Shown piece after piece: positions 24,846 to 32,326 of a DNA stretch of 64,000 bases (positions within the stretch are counted from its first letter, which is position 1; every line of letters starts with the position of its first letter). The notes beneath the pieces were generated by a model. That model was not told the origin of the DNA. It did not search any database and saw only the letters and a list, made by a program, of their open reading frames with translations. Position numbers and translations under genes: made by a program. This stretch comes from Saccharopolyspora indica (GTDB taxonomy: Bacteria; Actinomycetota; Actinomycetes; Mycobacteriales; Pseudonocardiaceae). The stretch is from NCBI RefSeq assembly GCF_027853965.1, contig NZ_JAQGLB010000021.1:1-64000 (forward strand), read 5' to 3'.

Positions 24846-25475
24846 ATGGCGCAGTACGTGTTGCCGGAGTTGGATTACGACTACGCGGCGTTGGAGCCGG
24901 CGATCGCCGGTGAGATCAACGAGTTGCACCACAGCAAGCACCACGCGACCTACGTCAAGGGCGCCAACGACACGGTCGAGAAGATCGCCGAGGCGCGGGA
25001 CAAGGGTGATTTCTCGTCGATCGTGGGGTTGGAGACCACGCTGGCGTTCCACCTGGCGGGGCATTCGCTGCACCTGGTGTGGTGGAAGATCCTCTCGCCC
25101 AACGGTGGGGACAAGCCGACCGGTGAGCTGGCGGCGGCGATCGATGAGGACTTCGGTTCCTTCGACGCGTTCCGGGCTCAGATGGAGGCGGTGTCGGGCA
25201 CGATCCAGGGCAACGGCTGGGGTGTGCTGGCGTGGGATCCGGTGGGCCGTCGGCTGGTGACGCAGCAGTTGCGGGATCACCACTCGAACCTGTCGATCGC
25301 CACGACGCCGCTGCTGGTGTTCGACATCTGGGAGCACGCGTACTACCTGCAGTACCGCAACGTGAAGGCGGACTACATCAAGCAGTTGTGGAACGTGGTG
25401 AACTGGGACGAGGTCGGCAAGCGCTTCGCCGACGCCCGCGCGGGCTACAACGGCCTGCGCCTGCCCACCGCCTGA
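24846..25475 (+). CDS. sodA: Fe/Mn superoxide dismutase
   Basis: 209 residues. The metal ligands are visible: His near 27 ([16 protein letters not shown]), His near 75 ([10 protein letters not shown]), and Asp and His in the [11 protein letters not shown] signature near 162-166. The ATG at 24846 ([13 protein letters not shown], the usual SOD opening) is preferred over the one at 24837 because GAAGGG is then well spaced. Codon use is visibly more selective than in neighbours, consistent with high expression. It removes superoxide in the cytosol. Fe versus Mn cannot be decided by eye. Confidence 0.95.
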   Translation: MAQYVLPELDYDYAALEPAIAGEINELHHSKHHATYVKGANDTVEKIAEARDKGDFSSIVGLETTLAFHLAGHSLHLVWWKILSPNGGDKPTGELAAAIDEDFGSFDAFRAQMEAVSGTIQGNGWGVLAWDPVGRRLVTQQLRDHHSNLSIATTPLLVFDIWEHAYYLQYRNVKADYIKQLWNVVNWDEVGKRFADARAGYNGLRLPTA

Positions 25476-25545
25476 TTCCCGCCCGGCGCATTCGTTCCGG
25501 GGTGCCTGGTCAGTGCTCCGGCAAAGTCGTCCTGGGTGGGTCTGC

Positions 25546-25616
25546 GGCAGTTTTGCCGGAAACTGACCGGGGATTCCGGGAGGGATGGGGTGGCGGTTTC
25601 CGGCAAAACTGCCGCC
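25546..25616. repeat. GGCAGTTT palindrome pair, inverted
   Basis: Copy 25546-25568 reads GGCAGTTTTGCCGGAAACTG, then ACC. Copy 25592-25616 is close to its reverse complement. The two can form one long hairpin or two short ones. The same family lies at 6163-6232. Confidence 0.65.
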
Positions 25617-25765
25617 CAGCACCAGCCCGTCCGGACTTTGCCGGGCCCCTGGGGCTGGATACCTGGTGTTCAGCGGTGATCGCGCGTGCATTCGGGGAGG
25701 GGAAGGGCGGTCGGGTGCGGGGTTGAGTTCGGTTCAAAGCGGTAGGTGGCCGGTTCGGGTGGGTA

Positions 25766-25839
25766 GCGATTTCGCATGAAATTGGCAGCGTTGTCGACGG
25801 AGGCTGCGGTGGGGAGGTCGCCAATTTCATGCGAAATCG
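25766..25839. repeat. ATTTC-GAAAT palindrome pair, inverted
   Basis: Copy 25766-25786 contains CGATTTCGCATGAAATTGGC. Copy 25820-25839 is its exact reverse complement over 20 nt. Each copy is itself nearly palindromic, giving a nested structure. Confidence 0.7.
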
Positions 25840-25900
25840 TCGAAGCTCGGCACCGTTGTGACGGTCGTTCGGGTGCTCGGTGTCGTGGTGCGTGGGCCGG

Positions 25901-26587
25901 TCAGCCGGACCAGCGGTAGCGGCGTTCGGGGCGGCCGGTTCCGCCGTAGCGGAGGCGGACTTCGGCGCGACCGGTCTCGGCGAAGTGCTCCAGGTACTTG
26001 CGGGCGCTGACCCGGGAGATCTCGCTGGCCTCCGCGCACTCCGTGGCCGACAGGTCGCCGCCCGCCGCCGTCGCCTCGCGCAGGATCCGCTCGACGATGT
26101 CCGAGGTCTCGTTGGTCAGCCCCTTCGGCGGTGTCGTGCGGCGGGTGCGGGTGCCGAAGAGGCGGTCGACGTCGTGCTGCGCGGCGGGGGCGTTGGCGGG
26201 CAGTTCGCCGAGCTTGCTGTGCAGCGACCGGAAGTTCTCCAGCTGGTCGCGCAGCGCCTCGAAGCTGAACGGCTTGATCAGGTAGTGCAGCGCGCCGCCG
26301 CGGATGGCGCCGCGCACCGCCTCCAGGTCGCGGGCCGCGGTGATCATGATGACGTCGGGGTCGGCGGTCGGGTGCGCGCGCAGCTGCCGCAGCACCGAGA
26401 GCCCGTCGACGTCGGGCAGGTAGATGTCGAGCAGCACCAGGTCGGGCCGCAGCTCGTCCACCGCGCGGATCGCGTCGGTCCCGGTGTGCACGGCAGCGAC
26501 GACCTCGAAACCGGGCACCCGCGCCACGTACCCGCTGTGGACCTTGGCGACCATGAAGTCGTCGTCCACCACCAACACCTTGATCAT
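25901..26587 (-). CDS. response regulator, CitB/DctR type
   Basis: 228 residues. Receiver domain: acidic pocket VDDDF at residues 7-11, phospho-acceptor Asp in LLDIYLPDVDG near 54, Thr in MITAA near 82, Lys in LIKPF near 104. The C-terminal helix-turn-helix (SATECAEASEISRVSARKYLEH, about 178-200) is of the CitB/DpiA class, ending in the typical RPERRYRW. It overlaps the kinase stop by 4 nt. Relatives answer to citrate or C4-dicarboxylates and activate a transporter gene. None is adjacent here. Confidence 0.9.
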   Translation of the reverse strand: MIKVLVVDDDFMVAKVHSGYVARVPGFEVVAAVHTGTDAIRAVDELRPDLVLLDIYLPDVDGLSVLRQLRAHPTADPDVIMITAARDLEAVRGAIRGGALHYLIKPFSFEALRDQLENFRSLHSKLGELPANAPAAQHDVDRLFGTRTRRTTPPKGLTNETSDIVERILREATAAGGDLSATECAEASEISRVSARKYLEHFAETGRAEVRLRYGGTGRPERRYRWSG

Positions 26588-28158
26588 ACCTGCGGTCCTT
26601 CCAGCGGCAGCCGCGCGGTGAACACCGCGCCGTGTGCGTTGTGCACCTGCACCGAGCCGCCGCGACGATGACAGATCTGCCTGGTCATGGCCAGCCCCAG
26701 CCCGCGATCACCGCCGCGCGCGGCCTTGGTGGTGAAGCCGTGCCGGAAGACCTCCTCGACGATCTCGGCGGCCACCCCGGGGCCCGAATCGCGCACCACG
26801 GCGACGACTTCGTCGGTGCTGCGCAGGTCGACCTCGATCCAGCGGTCGGCCTCCGCTGAGCCCTCCAGCGCGTCCAGCGCGTTGTCGACGAGGTTGCCCA
26901 GCACCGTGACCAGGTCGGCGGAGAGCTCTTCGCCGATCTCGGGCAGGTAGCTGCCCTCGTCCAGGCGCAGCCCGACGCCGCGCTCGGCGGCCAGGCTGGC
27001 CTTGGCGATCAGCAGCGCGGCGGTGGCCGGGTCGTGGATGCGCGCGGTGACCTCGGCGTGCCACTGCTCGTGGCGGTGGCTGATGCGCAGCACGTAGCGC
27101 TGCACCTCGTCGTACTCGCCCAGCTCGATGAGCCCGGAGATGGTGTGCAGCCGGTTGCTGAACTCGTGCGCCTGGGCGCGCAGCGTGTCGGTGGTGTCGC
27201 GGTGCACGGCCAGCTCCCGCTGCAGGTCGACGAGTTCGGTGCGGTCGCGCATGGTGACCACCGCGCCGACCGAGGAGATCGGCATCCGGTTGAGCACCAC
27301 GACCTTGCCGCGCCGCAGCACGATCTGGTCGACGCCGTCGGTGCGGCCGGTGAGCACGTCGCGGGCGCGGTCGTTGAGGTCCAGCGAGTCGATGTCGCGG
27401 CCGACGCAGTCGTCGGACAGCGACAGCAGCTGCCGCGCCTGGTCGTTGACCAGCGTGATCCGGTTCTGCTCGTCGACGCCCAGCACGCCTTCGCGCACGC
27501 CGTGCAGCAGCGCCTCGCGGTGCTCGACCAGCCGCGTGATCTCGCGCGGCTCCAGCCCGAGCGTCTGCCGCTTGACCCGTCGCGCCAGCAGCACCGATCC
27601 GGCCACGCCGAGGACGGTGGCGAAGGCCAGCAGCGCCAGCGGGTTCTCGGGAGCTTCGCGCAGGCCCTGCAGCACGTCCGGGGTGTCGCTGCCCGCCGCG
27701 ACCACCCCGATGATCTGCGCGTCCTGGGAGATCACCGGCACGTGCGCCACCAGCGAGTCCGCGTCGTCGGTGCTGATCTCGCCGACCCAGGAGCGGCCGT
27801 GCAGCACGGTGCTCTCACCGAGCGGCAGCGGTTTGCCGCGCTGGGCAGGATCGGGCGAGGTGAGCACGATGCCGCGGTGGTCGGCGATGATCACGGCATC
27901 GGCGCCGGAGAGGCTGCGGGCGGACTCGGCGAAGATCGGCAGCGCGTCGCGGCGGAAGGGGTTGAGCAGGCTGACCCGCACGCCGTCGGTGGCGGCCAGG
28001 TCCTCGGCCACCGAGAGCATCCGCCTGCCCTCGGTGGCCCGGAACGCGACGTCGGTCTGCGCCACGGAGAACACCGCGACCGACGCGAGCAGCACGAAGA
28101 TGATCAGCAGCTGCCAGCTCAGCAGCTGCCGGGACAGCGACGCCTGCACCCGCAGCAC
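26584..28158 (-). CDS. sensor histidine kinase, CitA/DcuS type
   Basis: 524 residues. TM1 is near residues 13-35. An extracytoplasmic PAS/Cache-like sensor follows (about 45-165), then TM2 near 180-200 and a cytoplasmic PAS. The phospho-acceptor His is in AQAHEFSNRLHTISGL, followed by a GHKL ATPase (NLVDNALDA, DSGPGVA, GDRGLGLAM). The GTG at 28158 is chosen for its GGAGG site 8 nt upstream. This architecture senses di- or tricarboxylates outside the cell. The partner response regulator is coupled downstream. Confidence 0.9.
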   Translation of the reverse strand: MLRVQASLSRQLLSWQLLIIFVLLASVAVFSVAQTDVAFRATEGRRMLSVAEDLAATDGVRVSLLNPFRRDALPIFAESARSLSGADAVIIADHRGIVLTSPDPAQRGKPLPLGESTVLHGRSWVGEISTDDADSLVAHVPVISQDAQIIGVVAAGSDTPDVLQGLREAPENPLALLAFATVLGVAGSVLLARRVKRQTLGLEPREITRLVEHREALLHGVREGVLGVDEQNRITLVNDQARQLLSLSDDCVGRDIDSLDLNDRARDVLTGRTDGVDQIVLRRGKVVVLNRMPISSVGAVVTMRDRTELVDLQRELAVHRDTTDTLRAQAHEFSNRLHTISGLIELGEYDEVQRYVLRISHRHEQWHAEVTARIHDPATAALLIAKASLAAERGVGLRLDEGSYLPEIGEELSADLVTVLGNLVDNALDALEGSAEADRWIEVDLRSTDEVVAVVRDSGPGVAAEIVEEVFRHGFTTKAARGGDRGLGLAMTRQICHRRGGSVQVHNAHGAVFTARLPLEGPQV

Positions 28159-28488
28159 GATGGTCACCTCCGCCAGGACCGGGTCCGGGAACGTTAACCC
28201 GTCCGTTGCCGGGGCAAACACCGGATCGGCCCGGTTACACAAGTGACAGAAGTGTCGATAGCTGCAAAAGGGCGACACGGCCGGTGCGCGGGTGCAGCAT
28301 GGCGTGCATCACGTTCCGGCTGCCCGCGCGGTGGCCCGGCACCGGCGGATGCCGCTGGTGCCCGCGTGATTCCGCGGCGCTTCGGCGCAGGCCGCGGAAC
28401 TGCGCGAGTCGACGGTGCCCGCTCACCCCCGGGCATCCGCACGTGACGTGGCCCGGTCGCACATCCCCCGGCGACCGGGCCATCACGT
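28159..28488. other. 330-bp intergenic region
   Basis: It contains the kinase promoter region and, at its right end, a terminator hairpin for the SDR gene. No gene is seen. Confidence 0.55.
28450..28481 (-). terminator. hairpin terminator after SDR-like gene
   Basis: 11-bp arms GGCCCGGTCGC and GCGACCGGGCC with a 10-nt loop, beginning 8 nt after the minus-strand stop at 28489. Flanking ACGT sequences extend the pairing imperfectly. Confidence 0.65.
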
Positions 28489-29175
28489 TCACCCGGCACC
28501 ACGCCGGACCAGCTCCTCGAAGGCGGCGACGTCGCCGATGACCTCCTCCGCGCGCTCGGGCTGCTCGGCCAGTTCGGCGTAGCGCTGGCCGATCTCGTCG
28601 GCGTTGTCGGCGGTGATCCCGGTGGCGATCACGACGGATGCCGCGTGGAGGCCCTTCGGGGCCAGTTCGAGGTGCAGGGCCCGCGCCCAGTTCCGCAGAC
28701 CTGCCATCGCGAGCCCGACGTTGCCGAGGAACGGCGCAGGCACCTTCGACGACGCACCGGTGGTCAGCAGCAGCGTTCCGCTGCCGCGGCGGAGCATCGC
28801 GGGCAGGACGTGGCCGACCGCGGCGACCCCGCCCAGCGTGCTCAGCGCGAACTGCGCGGCGGCGGTCTCCGGCGTGGTCTCGGCGGCCGAGGTGATCGGC
28901 GCGCCCTGCGGCCCCGGGCTGTACTCGAGCACGTCGATCTCGCCGAGTTCGCCCCGCAGCCCGTCGAGCGCGCCCGCCAGGGCGGCGTGGTCGGCGACGT
29001 CGGCCGGGCGGGCGGCGGCGGTGATGCCGAGCCCGCCCAGTTCGCGGACCGAAGCCGCCAAGCGCCCGGCATCCCGGGCGATCAACCCGACCCGGTACCC
29101 GCGCTCGCCGAAAGCGCGCGCCACTCCCATGCCGAGCCCCGGCCCTGCTCCCACGATCACCAGCGTTCGGTGCAC
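28489..29175 (-). CDS. SDR-fold protein lacking catalytic Tyr-Lys
   Basis: 228 residues with a Rossmann N-terminus: VGAGPGLGMGVARAF in place of the usual TGxxxGIG, then LIARD. LLLTTGASSKVP holds the usual Ser position, but the following segment reads NVGLAMAGLRNW. The YxxxK catalytic pair is therefore missing. The GTG start has GGAGGATC before it. It is probably an atypical SDR acting as an NAD(P)-binding sensor, or an enzyme using other residues. It is divergent from an HxlR regulator 104 bp away that may control it. Confidence 0.78.
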   Translation of the reverse strand: MHRTLVIVGAGPGLGMGVARAFGERGYRVGLIARDAGRLAASVRELGGLGITAAARPADVADHAALAGALDGLRGELGEIDVLEYSPGPQGAPITSAAETTPETAAAQFALSTLGGVAAVGHVLPAMLRRGSGTLLLTTGASSKVPAPFLGNVGLAMAGLRNWARALHLELAPKGLHAASVVIATGITADNADEIGQRYAELAEQPERAEEVIGDVAAFEELVRRGAG

Positions 29176-29279
29176 CAGATCCTCCAGTGGTTACTGTTCA
29201 TCCGGGGGCATCGTCGGGTCCCGGCCGAAGTCGTTGCAAGACGGCACATTTCGGTGCGCTGCGCACAAGGAGGTAACCG

Positions 29280-29630
29280 TTGGAGGACGAGGGCGGGGTC
29301 TGCCGGGAGGTGCTGCAGAACGTGGCGCTGGTGGGGGACAAGTGGAGCCTGCTGGTCCTCGGGCAGCTCCGCGGCGGCCGGCGCCGGTTCGGCGAGCTGC
29401 AGCGCGCCGTGCCCGGCATCTCGCAGCGGATGCTCACCGTGACGGTGCGCAAGCTGGAGCGCGACGGGCTGGTCAGCCGCCACGTGCGCGCGAGCGTGCC
29501 GCCGCAGGTGTCCTACGAGCTCACCGGGATCGGCCGGTCCTTGCTGGTGGCGGCGCTGGGGCTCGGGGAGTGGGCGGTCGAGCACCGGGTGGCGATCGCG
29601 GCCCACCGGGACCGCTTCGACGCGAACTGA
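29280..29630 (+). CDS. HxlR family transcriptional regulator
   Basis: 116 residues of HxlR/DUF24 winged helix. VLQNVALVGDKWSLLVLGQL, FGELQRAVPGISQRMLT and LERDGLVSRH are the family blocks. A TTG start is supported by a strong AAGGAGGT site 6 nt upstream. CREVL at residue 8 has the N-terminal Cys common in redox- or aldehyde-sensing HxlR proteins. It is divergent from the SDR-like gene, its likely target. Confidence 0.87.
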   Translation: MEDEGGVCREVLQNVALVGDKWSLLVLGQLRGGRRRFGELQRAVPGISQRMLTVTVRKLERDGLVSRHVRASVPPQVSYELTGIGRSLLVAALGLGEWAVEHRVAIAAHRDRFDAN

Positions 29631-29700
29631 CCCGGTGGAAACCGTGGCCTTTTCCCGGCGGGCTTTGTAGCGTGCTCGGCATCGACCAATGGAGGTCTGG

Positions 29701-30630
29701 ATGTCGGCTGTCGCCGCGGTGCAGGCGAACCACTTCGAAGCCTGGCAGCAGGTCATCTCGAACGCGTTCGTGCCGTTGCAGGCGAGCGCCACGCGGCAGG
29801 GCCGGTTCCGCGCGCGGATCCGGTCGAACCACATCGGCGCGATGCACCTCTCGGAGATCTCCGCCGCGCCGCACCGGGTTTCGCGCACCTCGAAGCTGAT
29901 CCGCAGCGGCGACGCCGGGCAGCTCAAGGTCAGCCTGCAGGTGCGCGGCAACGCCGTGGTCTGCCAGGACGGTCGCGAAACCGTGCTCGCACCAGGCGAT
30001 TTCGCGCTCTACGACACCGGCCGGCCGTACTCGCTGAGCTTCGACGAGTCGTTCCGCGCCGTGGTGCTGATGTTCCCCCGGGAGCTGCTGCGGCTGCGCC
30101 CGCACGACCTCGCCGACCTGCGCGCGCGGCGGTTCGACGGCCACCGCGGCACCGGGCGGCTGGTGCGCTCGCTGGTGCAGGAGCTGTGCGTGCGGGAGGA
30201 CGCGGCCGGATCGCGTTCCGGGCTGCTGATCTGCGACGCGGTGCTGGACGTGCTGTCCGCGGCGGTGGAGGAGGGCGTGGAGCCCGCGGTGCTGCGCGGT
30301 GACCTGCTCGGGCGGCTGCGGTCGTTCGTCGAGCAGCACCTCTCCGACCCCGAGCTGGGGCCGGAGACGATCGCGGCGGAGAACCACATCTCGGTGCGCT
30401 ACCTGCACAAGCTGTTCTCGGCCGACGGCGTCCCGGTCAGCGGCTGGATCCGCGCCCGCAGGCTGGAGCGCTGCCGCCGCGACCTGGCGGACCCGGAACT
30501 GGCGGAACTGCCGGTCAGCGCCATCGCGGGCCGCTGGGGCCTGCCCAACGCGGCCCACTTCTCCAAGCTGTTCAAAGCCACCTTCGGCCTCTCCCCGCGC
30601 GAATACCGCTCAGCCCACCTCGGCGGCTGA
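29701..30630 (+). CDS. AraC family regulator, FeaR-like
   Basis: 309 residues. An N-terminal AraC-binding-like domain (about 20-185; RSNHIGAMHLSEISA and LAPGDFALYDTGRPY are typical of the PF14525 group) is followed by a two-HTH AraC DNA-binding domain (about 205-305, ending GLSPREYRSAH). The ATG at 29701 has GGAGG 5 nt upstream. Downstream on the same strand are an aldehyde dehydrogenase and a copper amine oxidase. In E. coli FeaR, also of this group, activates feaB and tynA. The same regulatory link is likely here. Confidence 0.85.
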   Translation: MSAVAAVQANHFEAWQQVISNAFVPLQASATRQGRFRARIRSNHIGAMHLSEISAAPHRVSRTSKLIRSGDAGQLKVSLQVRGNAVVCQDGRETVLAPGDFALYDTGRPYSLSFDESFRAVVLMFPRELLRLRPHDLADLRARRFDGHRGTGRLVRSLVQELCVREDAAGSRSGLLICDAVLDVLSAAVEEGVEPAVLRGDLLGRLRSFVEQHLSDPELGPETIAAENHISVRYLHKLFSADGVPVSGWIRARRLERCRRDLADPELAELPVSAIAGRWGLPNAAHFSKLFKATFGLSPREYRSAHLGG

Positions 30631-30667
30631 GTCCCGCGCCGATGCCGCCCGGCACATCAGCAGCTCC

Positions 30668-30747
30668 GTTTCCCCTGTTCAGCTCCCGTGAGCACTTTGG
30701 GGGGCTATAGCACCACAAAGCACTCACGGGCCGCCACCTGCGGAAAC
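30668..30747. repeat. 80-bp nested inverted repeat, copy A2
   Basis: Core 30685-30730 (arms CCCGTGAGCACTTTGG and its imperfect complement, central CTATAG). Outer flanks are GTTTCC and GCGGAAAC. It has the same size as copies A1 and A3. It lies between the AraC gene and the aldehyde dehydrogenase gene. Confidence 0.78.
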
Positions 30748-30860
30748 GGCGCCTCTCGCCGATCCGTGCGCGGGTGGACAACAGGAGTTCGCGCGTGGGC
30801 AAGAGGCACGGGCCGGGCGGCAGCAGAGTGGTCGGCGTCGCCAGCAACCAGGAGGAGAAC

Positions 30861-32294
30861 GTGCGCCGACAACTGCTCATCGGCGGCAGCTGGGTGCCTG
30901 CCGCCGACGGGGCCGAGCTGCTCACCCACGACCCGGCAACCGGTGAACTGCTGGGGCGCTGCGCCGACGCGGGCGCGGCCGACGTCGACCGCGCGGTCGC
31001 CAGCGCGCGCGAGGCGTTCGCCGATCCCGGCTGGCGCGAGATGCCGCCCGCCGAGCGGGCCCGGCTGCTGTGGCGGATCGCCGACCTCATCGAGGACTCG
31101 GCCGACGAGCTCGCCCGGTTGGAGACCCGCGACCAGGGCCAGCCGATCGGCGTGGCCCGCGGTGTCAGCGTGTCGATGGCCGCCGAGGTGTTCCGCTACT
31201 ACGCGGGCTGGTGCACCAAGGTCGAAGGCGCGACCTCGCCGGTGTCGGTGCCCAACGCGCTGCACTACACCCGTCGCGAGCCGGTCGGGGTGTGCGCGCT
31301 GATCACGCCGTGGAACTTCCCGCTGATGATCGCCGCCTGGAAGCTGGCCCCAGCCTTGGCCTGCGGGAACACCGCGATCCTCAAGCCCGCGGAGCAGACA
31401 CCGCTGTCCACTGTGGAGCTGGCGCGGCTGTGCGCGGAGGCCGGGGTGCCCGCCGGCGCGGTGAACTGCCTGACCGGTGGCCCGGACGCCGGCCGGGCGC
31501 TGGCCGAGCACCCGGCGGTGGACAAGGTGTCGTTCACCGGCTCCACCGAGGTCGGCAAGAAGATCGTGGTGGCCGCCGCGGGCAACCTCAAGCGCGTCAG
31601 CCTCGAACTCGGCGGCAAGGCGCCGAGCATCATCGCCCGCGACGCCGACATCGACGCCGCCGTCGCCGGGAACCTGCAGGGCGCGCTGCTCAACTCCGGC
31701 CAGGTCTGCGCCGCCTACACCCGCTTCTACGTCGACAGCAAGCGCGTCGACGAGTTCGCCACCAAGATCGCCGAAGCCGCGGAGGGCCTGCGGCTGGGCG
31801 CCGGGCTCGACCCGGACACCCAGCTCGGCCCGCTGGTCTCGGCCGAGCACCTCGACAACGTCGCCGGATACGTCGAAACCGGTCTGGCCGAGGGCGCGCA
31901 GCTGGTCACCGGCGGCAGGCGCGGCGACGGGCCGGGCCACTTCTTCCACCCGACCGTGTTCTCCGGTGTCACCGATGGGATGACGATCGCGCGCGAGGAG
32001 ATATTCGGGCCGGTGCTGTCGGTGCTGCCCTACGACGATCCGGAGGAGCTGCCCGCGCGGGCCAACGACACCGAGTACGGCCTGGCCGCGTGCGTGTGGA
32101 CCAGGGATCTGGCCACCGCGCACCGCACCGCGGCGGCGATCCGGGCGGGCAACGTGTTCGTCAACATGCTCCCGCTGCTGGACCCGGCCGCGCCGTGGGG
32201 CGGTTTCGGGGCCAGCGGGTGGGGGAGGGAAATGGGTGCCCACGCACTGGACGAATTCACCGAGACCAAGGGAGTCTGGGTGGGCCTGGGTTGA
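30861..32294 (+). CDS. aldehyde dehydrogenase, phenylacetaldehyde/amine-derived type
   Basis: 477 residues. It has TPWNFPLM near residue 152, FTGSTEVGKKI near 224, catalytic Glu in ELGGKAP near 248, and catalytic Cys in GQVCAAY near 282. The GTG at 30861 follows GGAGGAGA. It is followed after 32 nt by the amine oxidase gene and is probably cotranscribed. It would oxidise the aldehyde released by the amine oxidase (for example phenylacetaldehyde) to the acid, as FeaB does. The exact substrate is inferred from context. Confidence 0.86.
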   Translation: MRRQLLIGGSWVPAADGAELLTHDPATGELLGRCADAGAADVDRAVASAREAFADPGWREMPPAERARLLWRIADLIEDSADELARLETRDQGQPIGVARGVSVSMAAEVFRYYAGWCTKVEGATSPVSVPNALHYTRREPVGVCALITPWNFPLMIAAWKLAPALACGNTAILKPAEQTPLSTVELARLCAEAGVPAGAVNCLTGGPDAGRALAEHPAVDKVSFTGSTEVGKKIVVAAAGNLKRVSLELGGKAPSIIARDADIDAAVAGNLQGALLNSGQVCAAYTRFYVDSKRVDEFATKIAEAAEGLRLGAGLDPDTQLGPLVSAEHLDNVAGYVETGLAEGAQLVTGGRRGDGPGHFFHPTVFSGVTDGMTIAREEIFGPVLSVLPYDDPEELPARANDTEYGLAACVWTRDLATAHRTAAAIRAGNVFVNMLPLLDPAAPWGGFGASGWGREMGAHALDEFTETKGVWVGLG

Positions 32295-32326
32295 GCTGTT
32301 CGCCGACGTTCGAGAGGTTGGACGCG

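Larger units (their letters stand above)
25476..25900. other. 425-bp repeat-rich space between convergent genes
   Basis: No gene is seen. The region holds two GGCAGTTT-type palindromes and two ATTTC-GAAAT palindromes, described separately. It lies between the stops of sodA and the response regulator. Confidence 0.65.

Noticed and set aside
28243-28488. Short open frames in the gap between the sensor kinase and the SDR-like gene
   Set aside because: Arg/Pro-rich products without ribosome-binding sites or recognisable motifs. They overlap a terminator hairpin.
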